A stretch of DNA of 64,000 bases from Bacillus cereus ATCC 14579 (GTDB lineage Bacteria > Bacillota > Bacilli > Bacillales > Bacillaceae_G), in contig NC_004722.1 of NCBI RefSeq assembly GCF_000007825.1, positions 3,016,501 through 3,080,500 of the forward strand, written 5' to 3'. Every line of letters starts with the position of its first letter. Positions within the stretch are counted from its first letter, which is position 1. Of the stretch, positions 9,077 to 17,583 are shown piece by piece. The position numbers and the translations under genes were made by a program. The notes under the pieces are model-generated. The model saw only the letters and a list, made by a program, of their open reading frames with translations. It did no database searches and was not told where the DNA came from.

Positions 9077-9829
9077 CTATGCCAAAAAGCCGAGTTCTTT
9101 CGAAATGCGATGCGCTGTTTCTTTCACCTTCGCAATAAAATATGAAATGTTACTTTCGTTGTACTCAATTGCTAATCCCGAAATACTAATGCCTGCTACA
9201 ACCGTTCCATCGCTCGCGAAAATGGGTGCTGCTATCGCGGCTGTATGATTTTCTAACTCAGAATAACTAATGGTGTAGCCTTCCTTTTTTGCCATTTGCA
9301 ACACTTCTAACAATTGTTTCTTATCCACGATTGTTCCATCTGCAAACTGTTTTAAATCCACTTCCTCTATGTATCTCCGTTTCTCTTCCTCAGAGAAATA
9401 CGATAGTAAAATTCTTGGACATGCGCCAGCATAAAGCGGTGCTCTTCTTCCAACCGCCGTATACACGCGTACCGGCTGAACACCTTCCATTTTTTCAACA
9501 TAAATTGCGTCATTTCCATCCTGAATTATTAAATTAACTGCCTGTCCTAAACTATCTCTAAGTTCTTTCATATAAGGAATTGCTATATTTCTTACTGATA
9601 ATCGGTGTGAAACAAGTTGACCGAACCGTAAAAATACGACCCCTAAACGATATTTCCCCTTTTCGTTTTTTTGTAAAAACTCCATCTCTTCCAACGAACC
9701 AATTAAACGATAAACAGATGTCTTCGGCATATTTGTAAGCTGAACCATCTCAGTTAAACTTAGCTCTTCATGCTCATAAAACAACTCTAAAATATCCATT
9801 GTCTTAACTGCCGTTTTATTTATACTCAT
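9077..9829 (-). CDS. IclR-family transcriptional regulator (KipR-like)
   Basis: A 250-aa regulator with an N-terminal winged helix (about 7-65; SLTEMVQLTNMPKTSVYRLI) and a C-terminal IclR effector domain (about 80-250; GRRAPLYAGACPRILLSYFS, ISGLAIEY). It heads the 5-oxoproline operon, as KipR does in B. subtilis, and probably represses the operon and itself until a pathway compound binds. The open frame extends to 9883. I take the ATG at 9829 because AAAGGGAG lies just upstream and a clean palindrome (9844-9860) sits in the extra part, where an operator would be expected. Confidence 0.9.
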   Translation of the reverse strand: MSINKTAVKTMDILELFYEHEELSLTEMVQLTNMPKTSVYRLIGSLEEMEFLQKNEKGKYRLGVVFLRFGQLVSHRLSVRNIAIPYMKELRDSLGQAVNLIIQDGNDAIYVEKMEGVQPVRVYTAVGRRAPLYAGACPRILLSYFSEEEKRRYIEEVDLKQFADGTIVDKKQLLEVLQMAKKEGYTISYSELENHTAAIAAPIFASDGTVVAGISISGLAIEYNESNISYFIAKVKETAHRISKELGFLA

Positions 9830-9843
9830 TCTATCTCCCTTTC

Positions 9844-9860
9844 GTTCCGAATTACGGAAC
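9844..9860. promoter_or_regulatory. Probable IclR-type operator of the pxp operon
   Basis: GTTCCG-AATTA-CGGAAC, a perfect 6+6 bp inverted repeat with a 5-bp spacer, the spacing usual for IclR-family sites. A second, imperfect copy (ATTCCG-TTTTT-CGAAA) follows within 6 bp. It lies 15 bp upstream of the chosen start of the regulator gene, so binding would block the whole operon. The role is inferred. Confidence 0.6.
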
Positions 9861-9942
9861 TTAAATTCCGTTTTTCGAAACAAACATATAATTTAAAATT
9901 ATAAAATATTCTTTCAATTCAATCAATAGATTTTAAGCAAAT

Positions 9943-9975
9943 AAAAAAGTATGGAAGAATATCTCTCCCATACTT
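9943..9975 (-). terminator. Terminator of the signal peptidase/cutC unit
   Basis: AAGTATGG / CCATACTT (9947-9975) with a T-run on the minus strand, 10 bp after the signal peptidase stop codon. Confidence 0.75.
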
Positions 9976-9984
9976 CACCACACT

Positions 9985-10536
9985 TTATAACGCTCTTACT
10001 TGTTCCAACGGCCAGAAAACAGCTTGTCCTTTTCCGACAATTTCATCTTCTGAAATAAAGCCAAACATGCGACCATCCTTAGAAACTTCACGATTATCCC
10101 CTAAAACAAATACTTGGCCTTCTGGCACTTTCGTTTTCCCAGTGATTTGTTCTAGCGTAAAGTCTGGAGTTAATACACGGCCTACTGCTTTTTCTTTAAA
10201 CTGTTTTAAATATGGTTCTTCCATCGCTTTTCCGTTTACATATAAAACATCATTTTTATACTCAACTGTATCGCCTGGCAAACCAATTACTCGTTTTACT
10301 AAATCGTATCCTTCTTTCCCGTGGAAGACGATAATATCAAAGCGATCTAATCCACTTATACTATAACCAATCTTATTCACGAGAACTCTTTCGTTATTTT
10401 TTAAAGTGGGCATCATTGATTCACCTTGTACTAAAGAAGGTGTAAATAAAACACCGCGAATAATAGCAATTAATACAAGGGTAAAACCTATCGTTTTAGC
10501 CCAAGAGAATAATTCTTTCTTCGTATTTTCCTTCAT
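9985..10536 (-). CDS. lepB: Type I signal peptidase
   Basis: Second type I signal peptidase in the window (183 aa). It has an N-terminal membrane anchor (about 15-32), VQGESMMPTL with the nucleophile Ser40, DLVKRVIGLPGDTVE with the base Lys81, and VLGDNREVSKDGR near the C-terminus. GAGGAG precedes the ATG at 10536. It is downstream of cutC with a 23-bp gap, probably one transcript ending at the terminator at 9943-9975. Its similarity to the 346-879 copy reflects the usual signal peptidase redundancy of bacilli. Which preproteins each prefers cannot be told. Confidence 0.95.
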   Translation of the reverse strand: MKENTKKELFSWAKTIGFTLVLIAIIRGVLFTPSLVQGESMMPTLKNNERVLVNKIGYSISGLDRFDIIVFHGKEGYDLVKRVIGLPGDTVEYKNDVLYVNGKAMEEPYLKQFKEKAVGRVLTPDFTLEQITGKTKVPEGQVFVLGDNREVSKDGRMFGFISEDEIVGKGQAVFWPLEQVRAL

Positions 10537-10559
10537 CGTTTCTCCTCTTTCTTAAGCAC

Positions 10560-11237
10560 TTATTTTATTATTTCAACTAATTCTTGTACTAAATTAGGAT
10601 CTATTTCAGAAAAACATGATTTTCCTTCTCTTACCGCTGTACCGACATGCGCCTGCGTGATTCCAGTTTCATCTAGCAATCGCTTTATATTTTCTTTCGT
10701 CACGCCAGCTCCAGCTACAAGCTGAATTTGACCCTCACTTACCTTTTGCATTTCTGTAAGCACCGGAATATTCTCTACTATATTTCCTTGTCCACCTGAA
10801 GTTAAAACGTGAGTCACTTTATGAAACTTCTTTAAAGTGCTCATCGCTTCTACTGGATTTTTTATATCATCTATCGCACGGTGGTACGTTACATTTATTC
10901 CATCTACAACAGATAGTAAATCCGCTAATTTCTCTTCATCCACTTCATTTCGTTCGTTTAATACGCCTAATACTACCCCAGCTGCTCCTAACTTCTGTGC
11001 AACTATAATATCTTCTTTCATCATTTCAATTTCTTCTTCCGTATATGTAAAAGACTTCGCATGCGGACGAATCATAACATGAATTGGTATACTTACCACT
11101 TCTACCGCTTTTTTTATAAAAGCATAACTCGGTGTTAAACCACCTTCTGTATAAGATGAAATTAATTCAATCCGCTTCCCGCCAGCACTTTCAATTCGTT
11201 TTACATCTTCTAAACATGTGGCAATAACCTCTAGCAT
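10560..11237 (-). CDS. cutC: CutC family protein (copper homeostasis)
   Basis: A 225-aa TIM-barrel protein of the CutC family. Recognised from MLEVIATCLEDVKRIESAGGKRIEL, the IRPHAKSFTYT stretch, GAAGVVLGVL, TYHRAIDD, LTSGGQG and VAGAGVT near the end. CutC proteins were linked to copper tolerance in enterics, but the biochemical activity is still unclear. AGAGGT precedes the start. Probably co-transcribed with the following signal peptidase gene. No copper-responsive site is visible nearby. Confidence 0.92.
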   Translation of the reverse strand: MLEVIATCLEDVKRIESAGGKRIELISSYTEGGLTPSYAFIKKAVEVVSIPIHVMIRPHAKSFTYTEEEIEMMKEDIIVAQKLGAAGVVLGVLNERNEVDEEKLADLLSVVDGINVTYHRAIDDIKNPVEAMSTLKKFHKVTHVLTSGGQGNIVENIPVLTEMQKVSEGQIQLVAGAGVTKENIKRLLDETGITQAHVGTAVREGKSCFSEIDPNLVQELVEIIK

Positions 11238-11435
11238 GAGATGACCTCTTTTCGTGCTTTTTTCTTATTATAACATTAGTAAAAATAAGAAGCCTAGCTT
11301 TCTCCTTTAAAACTTAAAAAAGAAGAATGAAAAGAAAGATTTTTTATTGGCAACGATTATTGGTAACATCCTATTATTCATGTACACTCCTACCATAATG
11401 AAAAAAGCCCTTCATTTTGACGGATTTTTCTAATT

Positions 11436-12143
11436 TCAAGCTTTTCTTTCCTCAGTTTTCATATCAATGCCTAATTGATCTTCCAATAACTTTACACCTT
11501 TCTTTGTAAGATGGACAGCTCGGTTCTTATCCGTTTTCGTAATCCATCCCTGTTCAAAAAGCAGTTTTGCAATTGCAGACCCTAACCAACCAGAAATATG
11601 GTAACGCCGTTCACTCCAATCAAGGCAAGGTTTTGCAAATACCCTCCTTTTTGTATCTGCCTCATCAACATTTATTCCAAAATTCAGAAACCATTTCTTA
11701 CCTTGTTCCGTTACAATGTATTCTCCATCCTCTAAAATTATAAATTGCCTATCTAGTAATTTTTCAGTTATCTCTACACCGAGTTTGCCTGCAAGATGAT
11801 CATAACAAGTTCGAGCATAACGAATTTGTTTTAGTTGGCTTGATTGTTTTAAAGAGCGAACTTGAACTGTTGGTGCAATTGTCCCTAACTTTTCAAGCAC
11901 TTCTGCAACTTCTTGATTAGCAAGTCGATAGTAACGATGTCTACCATGTTGTTCAACTGTAAGTAAATTCCCTTCTACTAATTTAGAAAGATGCGAACTA
12001 ATTGTTGGATGTGACACTTTTGCCATATAAGCCAATTCACTAGCAGGTAGTGCCTGATTATTCATTAGACAATCTAAGATGATTGCTCTTGTAGGTTCAG
12101 CAATTAGTTTAGCTATATATGAGATATTCGGATATACATTCAT
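11436..12143 (-). CDS. ArsR-type winged-helix transcriptional regulator
   Basis: A 235-aa protein. Its N-terminal third is an ArsR-like winged helix (about 5-80): AEPTRAIILDCLMNNQALPASELAYMA, then SHPTISSHLSKLVEGNLL as the recognition helix and EQHGRHRYYRL as the wing. The C-terminal part is a long extension without metal-binding Cys clusters, so a metal sensor is unlikely. Divergent from the DinB-family gene with a 69-bp gap holding an inverted repeat (12161-12197), so it may control that gene. No strong ribosome binding site precedes the ATG. Effector unknown. Confidence 0.85.
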   Translation of the reverse strand: MNVYPNISYIAKLIAEPTRAIILDCLMNNQALPASELAYMAKVSHPTISSHLSKLVEGNLLTVEQHGRHRYYRLANQEVAEVLEKLGTIAPTVQVRSLKQSSQLKQIRYARTCYDHLAGKLGVEITEKLLDRQFIILEDGEYIVTEQGKKWFLNFGINVDEADTKRRVFAKPCLDWSERRYHISGWLGSAIAKLLFEQGWITKTDKNRAVHLTKKGVKLLEDQLGIDMKTEERKA

Positions 12144-12160
12144 ATTTCGATGATACCCTA

Positions 12161-12197
12161 ACTATTAAATTGATACAATTATTTTAAGTTTAATAGT
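12161..12197. promoter_or_regulatory. Inverted repeat between arsR-type and dinB-type genes
   Basis: ACTATTAAA ... TTTAATAGT, 9-bp perfect arms 19 bp apart, in the only intergenic space between the divergent regulator and DinB genes. A plausible operator for the regulator; inference from position and symmetry only. Confidence 0.4.
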
Positions 12198-12212
12198 AAA
12201 GGAGAATGTATT

Positions 12213-12683
12213 ATGAATGCAATTGATCTTAGTATATTAAATTTAAAAGAAACGAGAAGGCGCTCAGAAAAATTATGGAATTCTCTTCCCGATAATTTTC
12301 TTAATTGGAAGCCTGATCCTGAGGCTATGTCCTTTGGTGAAATGATTCGTCACGTATGGAGCTCAACTTTTTACTATCATATGATTATAAAAAACAACGG
12401 TTCAATAAACGACATACGTACCCCGTATGATGACGAGCCAATTACTTGTGTAAAAAAAGAAATTGAATTGGCACAATCACACTTTACTGACTTCATAGGA
12501 TATGTTCAATCAATAAGCATAGCCGAGCTAGATTCAAGACTTATTGATCGAAGCGATGTTGGCTATCAACGATATTTAGGTGATATGCTATTACGAATTG
12601 CCTATCATGATGCGGTCCATGCGGGTCAATTTTTACAATATTTGCGAATGGTTAACTTGGAAAGACCTTTAATTTGGGATTAA
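12213..12683 (+). CDS. DinB-family protein
   Basis: A 156-aa four-helix bundle protein of the DinB/YfiT superfamily, which includes bacillithiol-dependent transferases and many uncharacterised members. Three histidines that could bind metal are placed as expected: FGEMIRHVWSS (about 47), and HDAVHAGQFLQYLR near 131-135. The gene is preceded by AAAGGAG. Divergent from the ArsR-type regulator and followed by a strong bidirectional terminator. Substrate unknown. Confidence 0.8.
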   Translation: MNAIDLSILNLKETRRRSEKLWNSLPDNFLNWKPDPEAMSFGEMIRHVWSSTFYYHMIIKNNGSINDIRTPYDDEPITCVKKEIELAQSHFTDFIGYVQSISIAELDSRLIDRSDVGYQRYLGDMLLRIAYHDAVHAGQFLQYLRMVNLERPLIWD

Positions 12684-12814
12684 ATACGAAAAATGTTTAT
12701 ACAGCCTCCAAACTGGCATTACAATAAGAATTTTTCAACAAGAAACAATCACAACACCATGATAATCATTTATATTAAAAACCTACATCTCCATTAAGTA
12801 CTTCATACACATAA

Positions 12815-12851
12815 AAAGCACGGGTTTGATTACTAATCAAACCCGTGCTTT
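12815..12851. terminator. Bidirectional terminator
   Basis: Near-perfect hairpin AAAGCACGGGTTTGATTA / TAATCAAACCCGTGCTTT between the converging DinB-type gene and the acyl-CoA dehydrogenase pseudogene. Confidence 0.85.
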
Positions 12852-12898
12852 CAAAACAACTATAATATCCATAAACAATAAAATGTAAACTTCAAAAA

Positions 12899-14048
12899 TC
12901 ACGACCGAAACGCCGCATCCGCCAGCATAGACAATGTTGCATCATCCATCGGTGGATTATGCAGTCCTGCTCTGACGTTTAAATAGTAACGATGGAGCGG
13001 ATTTTTTTCTGATAAACTTTTTGCTCCTACGATGCGCATTGATTTATCCACTATGGATATCGCCGCATTTGTTACGGCGTATTTCACTGCCGCTAATTCT
13101 GCTTGCAGTGACAGTTTATCTTCTGCCTCATCGTATTTTTTCGCAATTTGATATAAAAAGACGCGAGCTTGCATAAGCTCGAGTTCTAATTCTCCAACTA
13201 ATCTTCTAACATTCGGTAATAAACTAATAGAATGGTTTAAACTATTTGGTTTGTATGATCCCGCAAACTGAACTGCATAATTTCTTGCTGATTGTGCAAT
13301 TCCCTAAATAACATGCTGGTATATGTAGCAACCAGCCAATACCCTTTTGTTTCACTTTCCCGCCTTTTACATCCGTAAAAAAGCGGTTGTCTATCTCTAC
13401 ATTTTGTAAGACAAGGTCGTGGCTAGCAGTCCCTCGCATTGCAACGCTATCCCACGTTTCTTCAATAGATACACCGAGTGTATTTCTTGGAATAACAAAC
13501 TCACCAACTTCTTCACGGCCTTCCATACTTGCTGAAATAATAAAATAATCAAGTACTGGCGCCATCGTTGTAAAATTTTTTCTTCCATTTATAACCCACT
13601 TCTCGCCTTGTTGAACCGCTATTGTTTCTGGTTTGCCGCCACGCGTCGGACTCCCTGTTTTCGGTTCTGTTGCTGCCCTGTTAAAGAGCGCACCATTACG
13701 TACTTCTTCGCAAAACCATTTGAACATCTCATCATTCCAAGAGCGATTTTCCGCTAGCTCCTTCACAATGCCAAGATGCCAGCCAATCGATAATGCAGTA
13801 GCTCCACAGCCTTCCGCGATTTTCTCTTGAAATAAAACGAAGTCATATAAAGAAATGGCACTACCACCAAATTCCTTCGGTAACGTTAATTTCGTATATC
13901 CGATATCTTTCAAATCATTTATATTTTCATACGGAAATGATCCTAATTCACTTAGCTGATGCTCCCTTTCCATGAACTTCGGAATCAATTTATTTATTTT
14001 CTCAATAATTAAAGACTGTTCTTCTGTTTCAACAAATGAGAGTGCCAT
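12899..14048 (-). pseudogene. Acyl-CoA dehydrogenase family gene, frameshifted
   Basis: Flavin-dependent acyl-CoA dehydrogenase-like protein in two frames. The first (14048 to 13242) gives the N-terminal and middle domains (EKIAEGCGATALSIGWH, GRKNFTTMAPVLDYFIISA, WDSVAMRGTASHDLVLQNV) and then runs into unrelated sequence after HIPACYLG. Reading one base further on from about 13299-13304, the family sequence resumes (IAQSARNYAVQFAGSY...) and continues without a break through the C-terminal helical domain to 12899. A single extra base in GGGAATT explains everything; the joined product would be about 382 aa, normal for the family. Either a recent inactivation or an assembly error. The start has AAAGGAG upstream. 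Confidence 0.88.
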
Positions 14049-14202
14049 ACTATAATCTCCTTTATGCTCGATTCATAAACCGTTCATTTTGTCATTATGA
14101 TTATATGAAGCTACCTCTCTATTGTTTCACTATTCCGATAAAAATACAATGTTTTTGACTAATAAGAAAAGTGCCTATTTAAGGCTAGATCCTTTTCTTA
14201 TA

Positions 14203-14835
14203 TTAGTCCCCCTTCAATGCTTTTAACGGCAAAGAGGTTACATATCCAATATACGAGAATAATTCTTTAAAGAAGAATGGTATTTCTGTATCTAACGTTT
14301 TATATGCTGATGTCGGCGTTGGTGAAGCATACGCTTCAATATTAATATGTTTTGCGATTCTCATTGCGCGTTTCATATGAAGTGGATCACTTACAATCGT
14401 GTATGTTTGTATGCCGTTCTCTATTCCAACTTGCTTCGCATTTTTTAAATTTTCTTCAGTGAAAAGGGATTTAGTTTCAATTAAAATATCTTCCTCTTTT
14501 ACACCTTGTTTCATTGCATATACTCTTGCAGTACGTGCTTCCTCAAGTTCTGCCTCGAACTTTGTACCACCTGTAAAAATAATCTTTTTAATATTTCCGT
14601 TCTTATATAAAGAAATCGCATGATTAATTCTTTCTTTAAATACAGGAGATGGTTTTCCGTTCCATGAAGCTGCTCCTAGTACGATACCAGCATCCGTTTT
14701 CACGTCATCATTTGCTTTAAAACGATAACTCCAAATATCGTAAGCTGCATAACTTACATATAAAATAGCAGAACAAATCATTAGTAAAAATACTTGAAAG
14801 ATTCGTCTTTTCTTACTCTTCTTATTTTCTTTCAT
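14203..14835 (-). CDS. YdcF/SanA-like DUF218 membrane protein
   Basis: A 210-aa protein with a basic N-terminus, one membrane segment (about 12-30) and an extracytoplasmic DUF218 domain. Typical motifs are DAGIVLGAASWNGKPSPVFKERI, IIFTGGT, EARTARVYAMKQGVKEEDILIE and VSDPLHMKRAM. Members of this group (SanA, ElyC, YdcF) are tied to envelope integrity and vancomycin sensitivity in enterics; no reaction is established. I start at the ATG at 14835, which has CGGAGG nine bases upstream; the frame also extends to 14862 without such a site. The stop codon lies in a long imperfect hairpin (14157-14208). Confidence 0.87.
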   Translation of the reverse strand: MKENKKSKKRRIFQVFLLMICSAILYVSYAAYDIWSYRFKANDDVKTDAGIVLGAASWNGKPSPVFKERINHAISLYKNGNIKKIIFTGGTKFEAELEEARTARVYAMKQGVKEEDILIETKSLFTEENLKNAKQVGIENGIQTYTIVSDPLHMKRAMRIAKHINIEAYASPTPTSAYKTLDTEIPFFFKELFSYIGYVTSLPLKALKGD

Positions 14836-15111
14836 TTGTAATTGCCTCCGTACATCATCCATACTTCTATAAAAAACATTTATATCAAATCGTTTTGTTT
14901 GAGTTTATTTAAAAGAAGGAACTTTACTTGTTATTTATGTATAAAAGGGTTTTCATTTAAAATTGAGGATTATCAATTCATTTTCATTTGCGGTTTTCAT
15001 TACATTTTTTAAATTCATAAGTTTATTACCATACAACTACATTGTAACGAATTTTTTCTCAGAAGGGAACGATGAAACAAAAGGAATTAAAATAAAGTAG
15101 CATTTTGTAAG
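14836..15111. other. Intergenic, no gene seen
   Basis: AT-rich sequence between the DUF218 gene and the GNAT gene. No open frame with a ribosome binding site and no repeat recognised. Confidence 0.5.
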
Positions 15112-15153
15112 AAAAAAGGTATATTTTTCATATCTCACGAACAATATACCTTT
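15112..15153 (-). terminator. Terminator of the GNAT gene
   Basis: AAAGGTATATT / AATATACCTTT hairpin (15115-15153) with a T-run on the minus strand, 12 bp after the stop codon. Confidence 0.75.
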
Positions 15154-15164
15154 CAAAACACGAA

Positions 15165-15752
15165 TTATAACTTTTCTTTATACAACTCTAATTTTTCTAA
15201 CAATTTTTCTTTTACGCTTGGCCATTCACTCGAGATAATACTGTACACCACCGCATCTCTCACATAACCATTCGGTAATTTTCTTTCATTTCGAAGCACA
15301 CCCTCTTTTACTGCGCCTAACCTTTCAATTGCTCGTTGTGCTTTTTCATTTCTTGCATCCGTCTTAATTTGCACTCTCAGCATATGCAATTTTTCAAAAG
15401 CATACTGAAGAAGCATATACTTACACTCTGTATTTATACTCGTACGTTGCACACTCGGATGATACCACGTTTGCCCTAACTCAACTGTCTTATCTTCTAC
15501 TGAAATATTATATAAACGTGTACTTCCTACAATCTTATTCGACTGTTGATCTACGACTATGAAAGGTATTTGAGTACCTCTTCCGTAACCCTTTATCGCT
15601 TTTTGAACGTATTGTTGCATATCTTGCACACTATCCATTTTAGAGATTAAATACGCCCAAATATCCCGATTTCCTTCTACAATCGAAAACAAAGTTTCGA
15701 CATCAGTATTATCCATTAACCGCAACTTTGCTCTTTCGTGAATAATTTCCAT
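15165..15752 (-). CDS. GNAT acetyltransferase, RimJ/RimL type
   Basis: A 195-aa acetyl-CoA-dependent N-acyltransferase. The N-terminal HERAKLRLMDNTDVETLF, the mid-domain VGSTRLYNISVEDKTVELGQTWYHPSVQRT (beta-bulge region) and NEKAQRAIERLGAVKEGVLRNERKLPNGYVRDAVVYSI at the C-terminus place it near the RimJ/RimL-type enzymes that acetylate protein N-termini or small amines. The substrate cannot be told. Monocistronic: it has its own terminator and a 200-bp upstream gap. Confidence 0.87.
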   Translation of the reverse strand: MEIIHERAKLRLMDNTDVETLFSIVEGNRDIWAYLISKMDSVQDMQQYVQKAIKGYGRGTQIPFIVVDQQSNKIVGSTRLYNISVEDKTVELGQTWYHPSVQRTSINTECKYMLLQYAFEKLHMLRVQIKTDARNEKAQRAIERLGAVKEGVLRNERKLPNGYVRDAVVYSIISSEWPSVKEKLLEKLELYKEKL

Positions 15753-15952
15753 TTTTAAGCCCCCTTTGTTGTTACTATATCATAAGAATCAAAAACGCAT
15801 TATAAGAATAAAAAAATATAAAGAAAAGAATTCTTTTCAAATATATTCTTCTCGTATAAGGTAGGAAGACTCATCAGTAATCATTAAAAAAATAATTTTT
15901 TGATAATTTACAATAAATTCTTTTTTCAATGATAAACGGGAGGGGATAAAAA

Positions 15953-16066
15953 ATGCTAGATCAAATTACTTGGGGAACGCCAGGCAGCTTATTATGCTTA
16001 GGATTCTTTTTTGCGGGACTAGGAATCTTCTTAAGAAGCGTTACGTCATATACGAAAAATAAATAA
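15953..16066 (+). CDS. Small single-pass membrane protein (37 aa)
   Basis: The frame MLDQITWGTPGS... encodes 37 residues with one hydrophobic segment (about 13-27, LLCLGFFFAGLGIF) and a basic tail (LRSVTSYTKNK). GGGAGGGG lies eight bases before the ATG and a strong hairpin terminator follows 16 bp after the stop, so the unit looks like a complete small gene. I do not recognise the family. Confidence 0.65.
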   Translation: MLDQITWGTPGSLLCLGFFFAGLGIFLRSVTSYTKNK

Positions 16067-16081
16067 GAATATCCCGCTTTT

Positions 16082-16122
16082 AAACAAAAGAAGCCCTCTT
16101 TTTACAGACGGCTTCTTTTGTT
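16082..16122. terminator. Bidirectional terminator
   Basis: AAACAAAAGAAGCC / GGCTTCTTTTGTTT, perfect 14-bp stem, between the converging 37-aa gene and the YjiH-type transporter gene. Confidence 0.88.
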
Positions 16123-16143
16123 TAACTTTATCTCATTAAAACT

Positions 16144-17472
16144 TCAAAGCAACAAATAAGCAATCGGCGTAATAATAAGCAACGTTAAAATCGTTCTCTG
16201 CACATACAGAATAATAAGTTCAGATACTTTTAACGGAATATCTGTTGATAATATACAAGGAATTGAAGCGGAGAAAAACAGTATAGATGATACGGAAACA
16301 ACTGCAATGACAAACTTTGTCACAAGTGGCGCACTTACAACTAATAATGACGGTAAAAACATTTCTGCAATACCAACGGATGCCGCTTTAGCAGCTAAGT
16401 CTGCTTCCGGTAATTGTAATAACCATGTAAACGGATAGAAAATATAACTGATCCAATCAAATATTGGCGTGAACTTCGCTAAGACGATACCAATTAATCC
16501 TACTGACATAATGGATGGTAAAATTCCCATTGTCATAATAAATCCGTCTTTTAAATTCACTGCAATATTTTTCATAATGCTCGGTGCAGACTTTGATACT
16601 TCTAACGCATCTTCCCAAGCACGTTCCAACATTTTCTCTTTATAAACAGGCTCTGGGAACCCTTCTTCTGTTACATATGTATCTGGTTTTCTACTAAGGG
16701 GCGGGATTCTTACGGTGATAGCAGTCACGATGAATGTTACAACAAGTGTAGTCCAAAAATAAACATTCCATAAATGCATAATATCTAATGTTTTTGCGAT
16801 GATGATCATAAATGTAGCGGATACTGTAGAAAATCCTGTAGCGATAATCGCCGCTTCTTTTGTCGTATACTTTCCTTCTTTATACACGCGGTTCGTAATA
16901 AGAAGGGCAAGCGAATAACTTCCAACGAAGGACGCAACTGCATCAATCGCCGATCTCCCCGGCGTATTCCATAATGGCCTCATAATCGGACGACAAAATG
17001 TACCGATAAATTCAAGCAATCCATATCCGACTAATAACGCTAAAAACGCCGAGCCAATTGGAACGAGCAAACTTACTGATATGACTAGCTTCTCATACAA
17101 AAACGGCCCAATATCTGGCGCAAAGAACCAAGCTGGTCCTACTTTTAAACAATATAATATGCCAAAAACAACGCCAACTACTTTTAAAATAGAAAAACAA
17201 ATGTCTACAATAGATGCATTCCATTTCTTCGTATAAAATGGATAAATCGCACCAATCGCCATAACAAATAATGCATAATAAGGTACTACGCCAGGAACCG
17301 AAGCCCTAATCCACGATACGATATGATCAATCATAATAGACGATGCACCGTTTATCGTAACAGGAACGAAAAACATAAACACCCCAACGAGACTAGCAAG
17401 TATAAACCGAAGAATAATCCCCTTCTCTCGCCCTGTCTTAATTACATTACTCTTTAATTCAATTTCACTCAA
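16144..17472 (-). CDS. YjiH-family membrane transporter (nucleoside-recognition/Gate domain)
   Basis: A 442-aa polytopic membrane protein with about ten hydrophobic segments. It contains Gate-domain stretches of the nucleoside-recognition superfamily: GTFCRPIMRPLWNTPGRSAIDAVASFVGSYS, then GFSTVSATFMIIIAKTLDIM, and SVGIAEMFLPSLL in the second half. I recognise the overall sequence as the YjiH family. The transported compound is not known. Monocistronic, with a bidirectional terminator downstream. Confidence 0.82.
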   Translation of the reverse strand: MSEIELKSNVIKTGREKGIILRFILASLVGVFMFFVPVTINGASSIMIDHIVSWIRASVPGVVPYYALFVMAIGAIYPFYTKKWNASIVDICFSILKVVGVVFGILYCLKVGPAWFFAPDIGPFLYEKLVISVSLLVPIGSAFLALLVGYGLLEFIGTFCRPIMRPLWNTPGRSAIDAVASFVGSYSLALLITNRVYKEGKYTTKEAAIIATGFSTVSATFMIIIAKTLDIMHLWNVYFWTTLVVTFIVTAITVRIPPLSRKPDTYVTEEGFPEPVYKEKMLERAWEDALEVSKSAPSIMKNIAVNLKDGFIMTMGILPSIMSVGLIGIVLAKFTPIFDWISYIFYPFTWLLQLPEADLAAKAASVGIAEMFLPSLLVVSAPLVTKFVIAVVSVSSILFFSASIPCILSTDIPLKVSELIILYVQRTILTLLIITPIAYLLL

Positions 17473-17555
17473 AATTCGACACCTCCCATTATCTAAATAT
17501 TCCGTACAATTATATTATATTCCTTCTTTCCATTTCTACTATTTAATCATATGAA

Positions 17556-17581
17556 AAAGCCTATTTTAAAATAGGCTTTTC
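17556..17581 (-). terminator. Terminator of the 19466-17584 operon
   Basis: AAAAGCCTATTTT / AAAATAGGCTTTT, a perfect hairpin two bases before the APH-like stop codon, with a T-run on both strands. Confidence 0.85.
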
Positions 17582-17583
17582 TA

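Noticed and set aside
9077..9883. Longer version of the IclR regulator starting at 9883
   Set aside because: The extra 18 codons cover the operator palindrome and lack a ribosome binding site; the ATG at 9829 has one.
14157..14208. Long imperfect hairpin GACTAATA-AGAAAAG / CTTTTCT-TATATTAGTC over the DUF218 stop codon
   Set aside because: Lacks a T-run on either side, so not called a terminator; it may still be an mRNA end structure.
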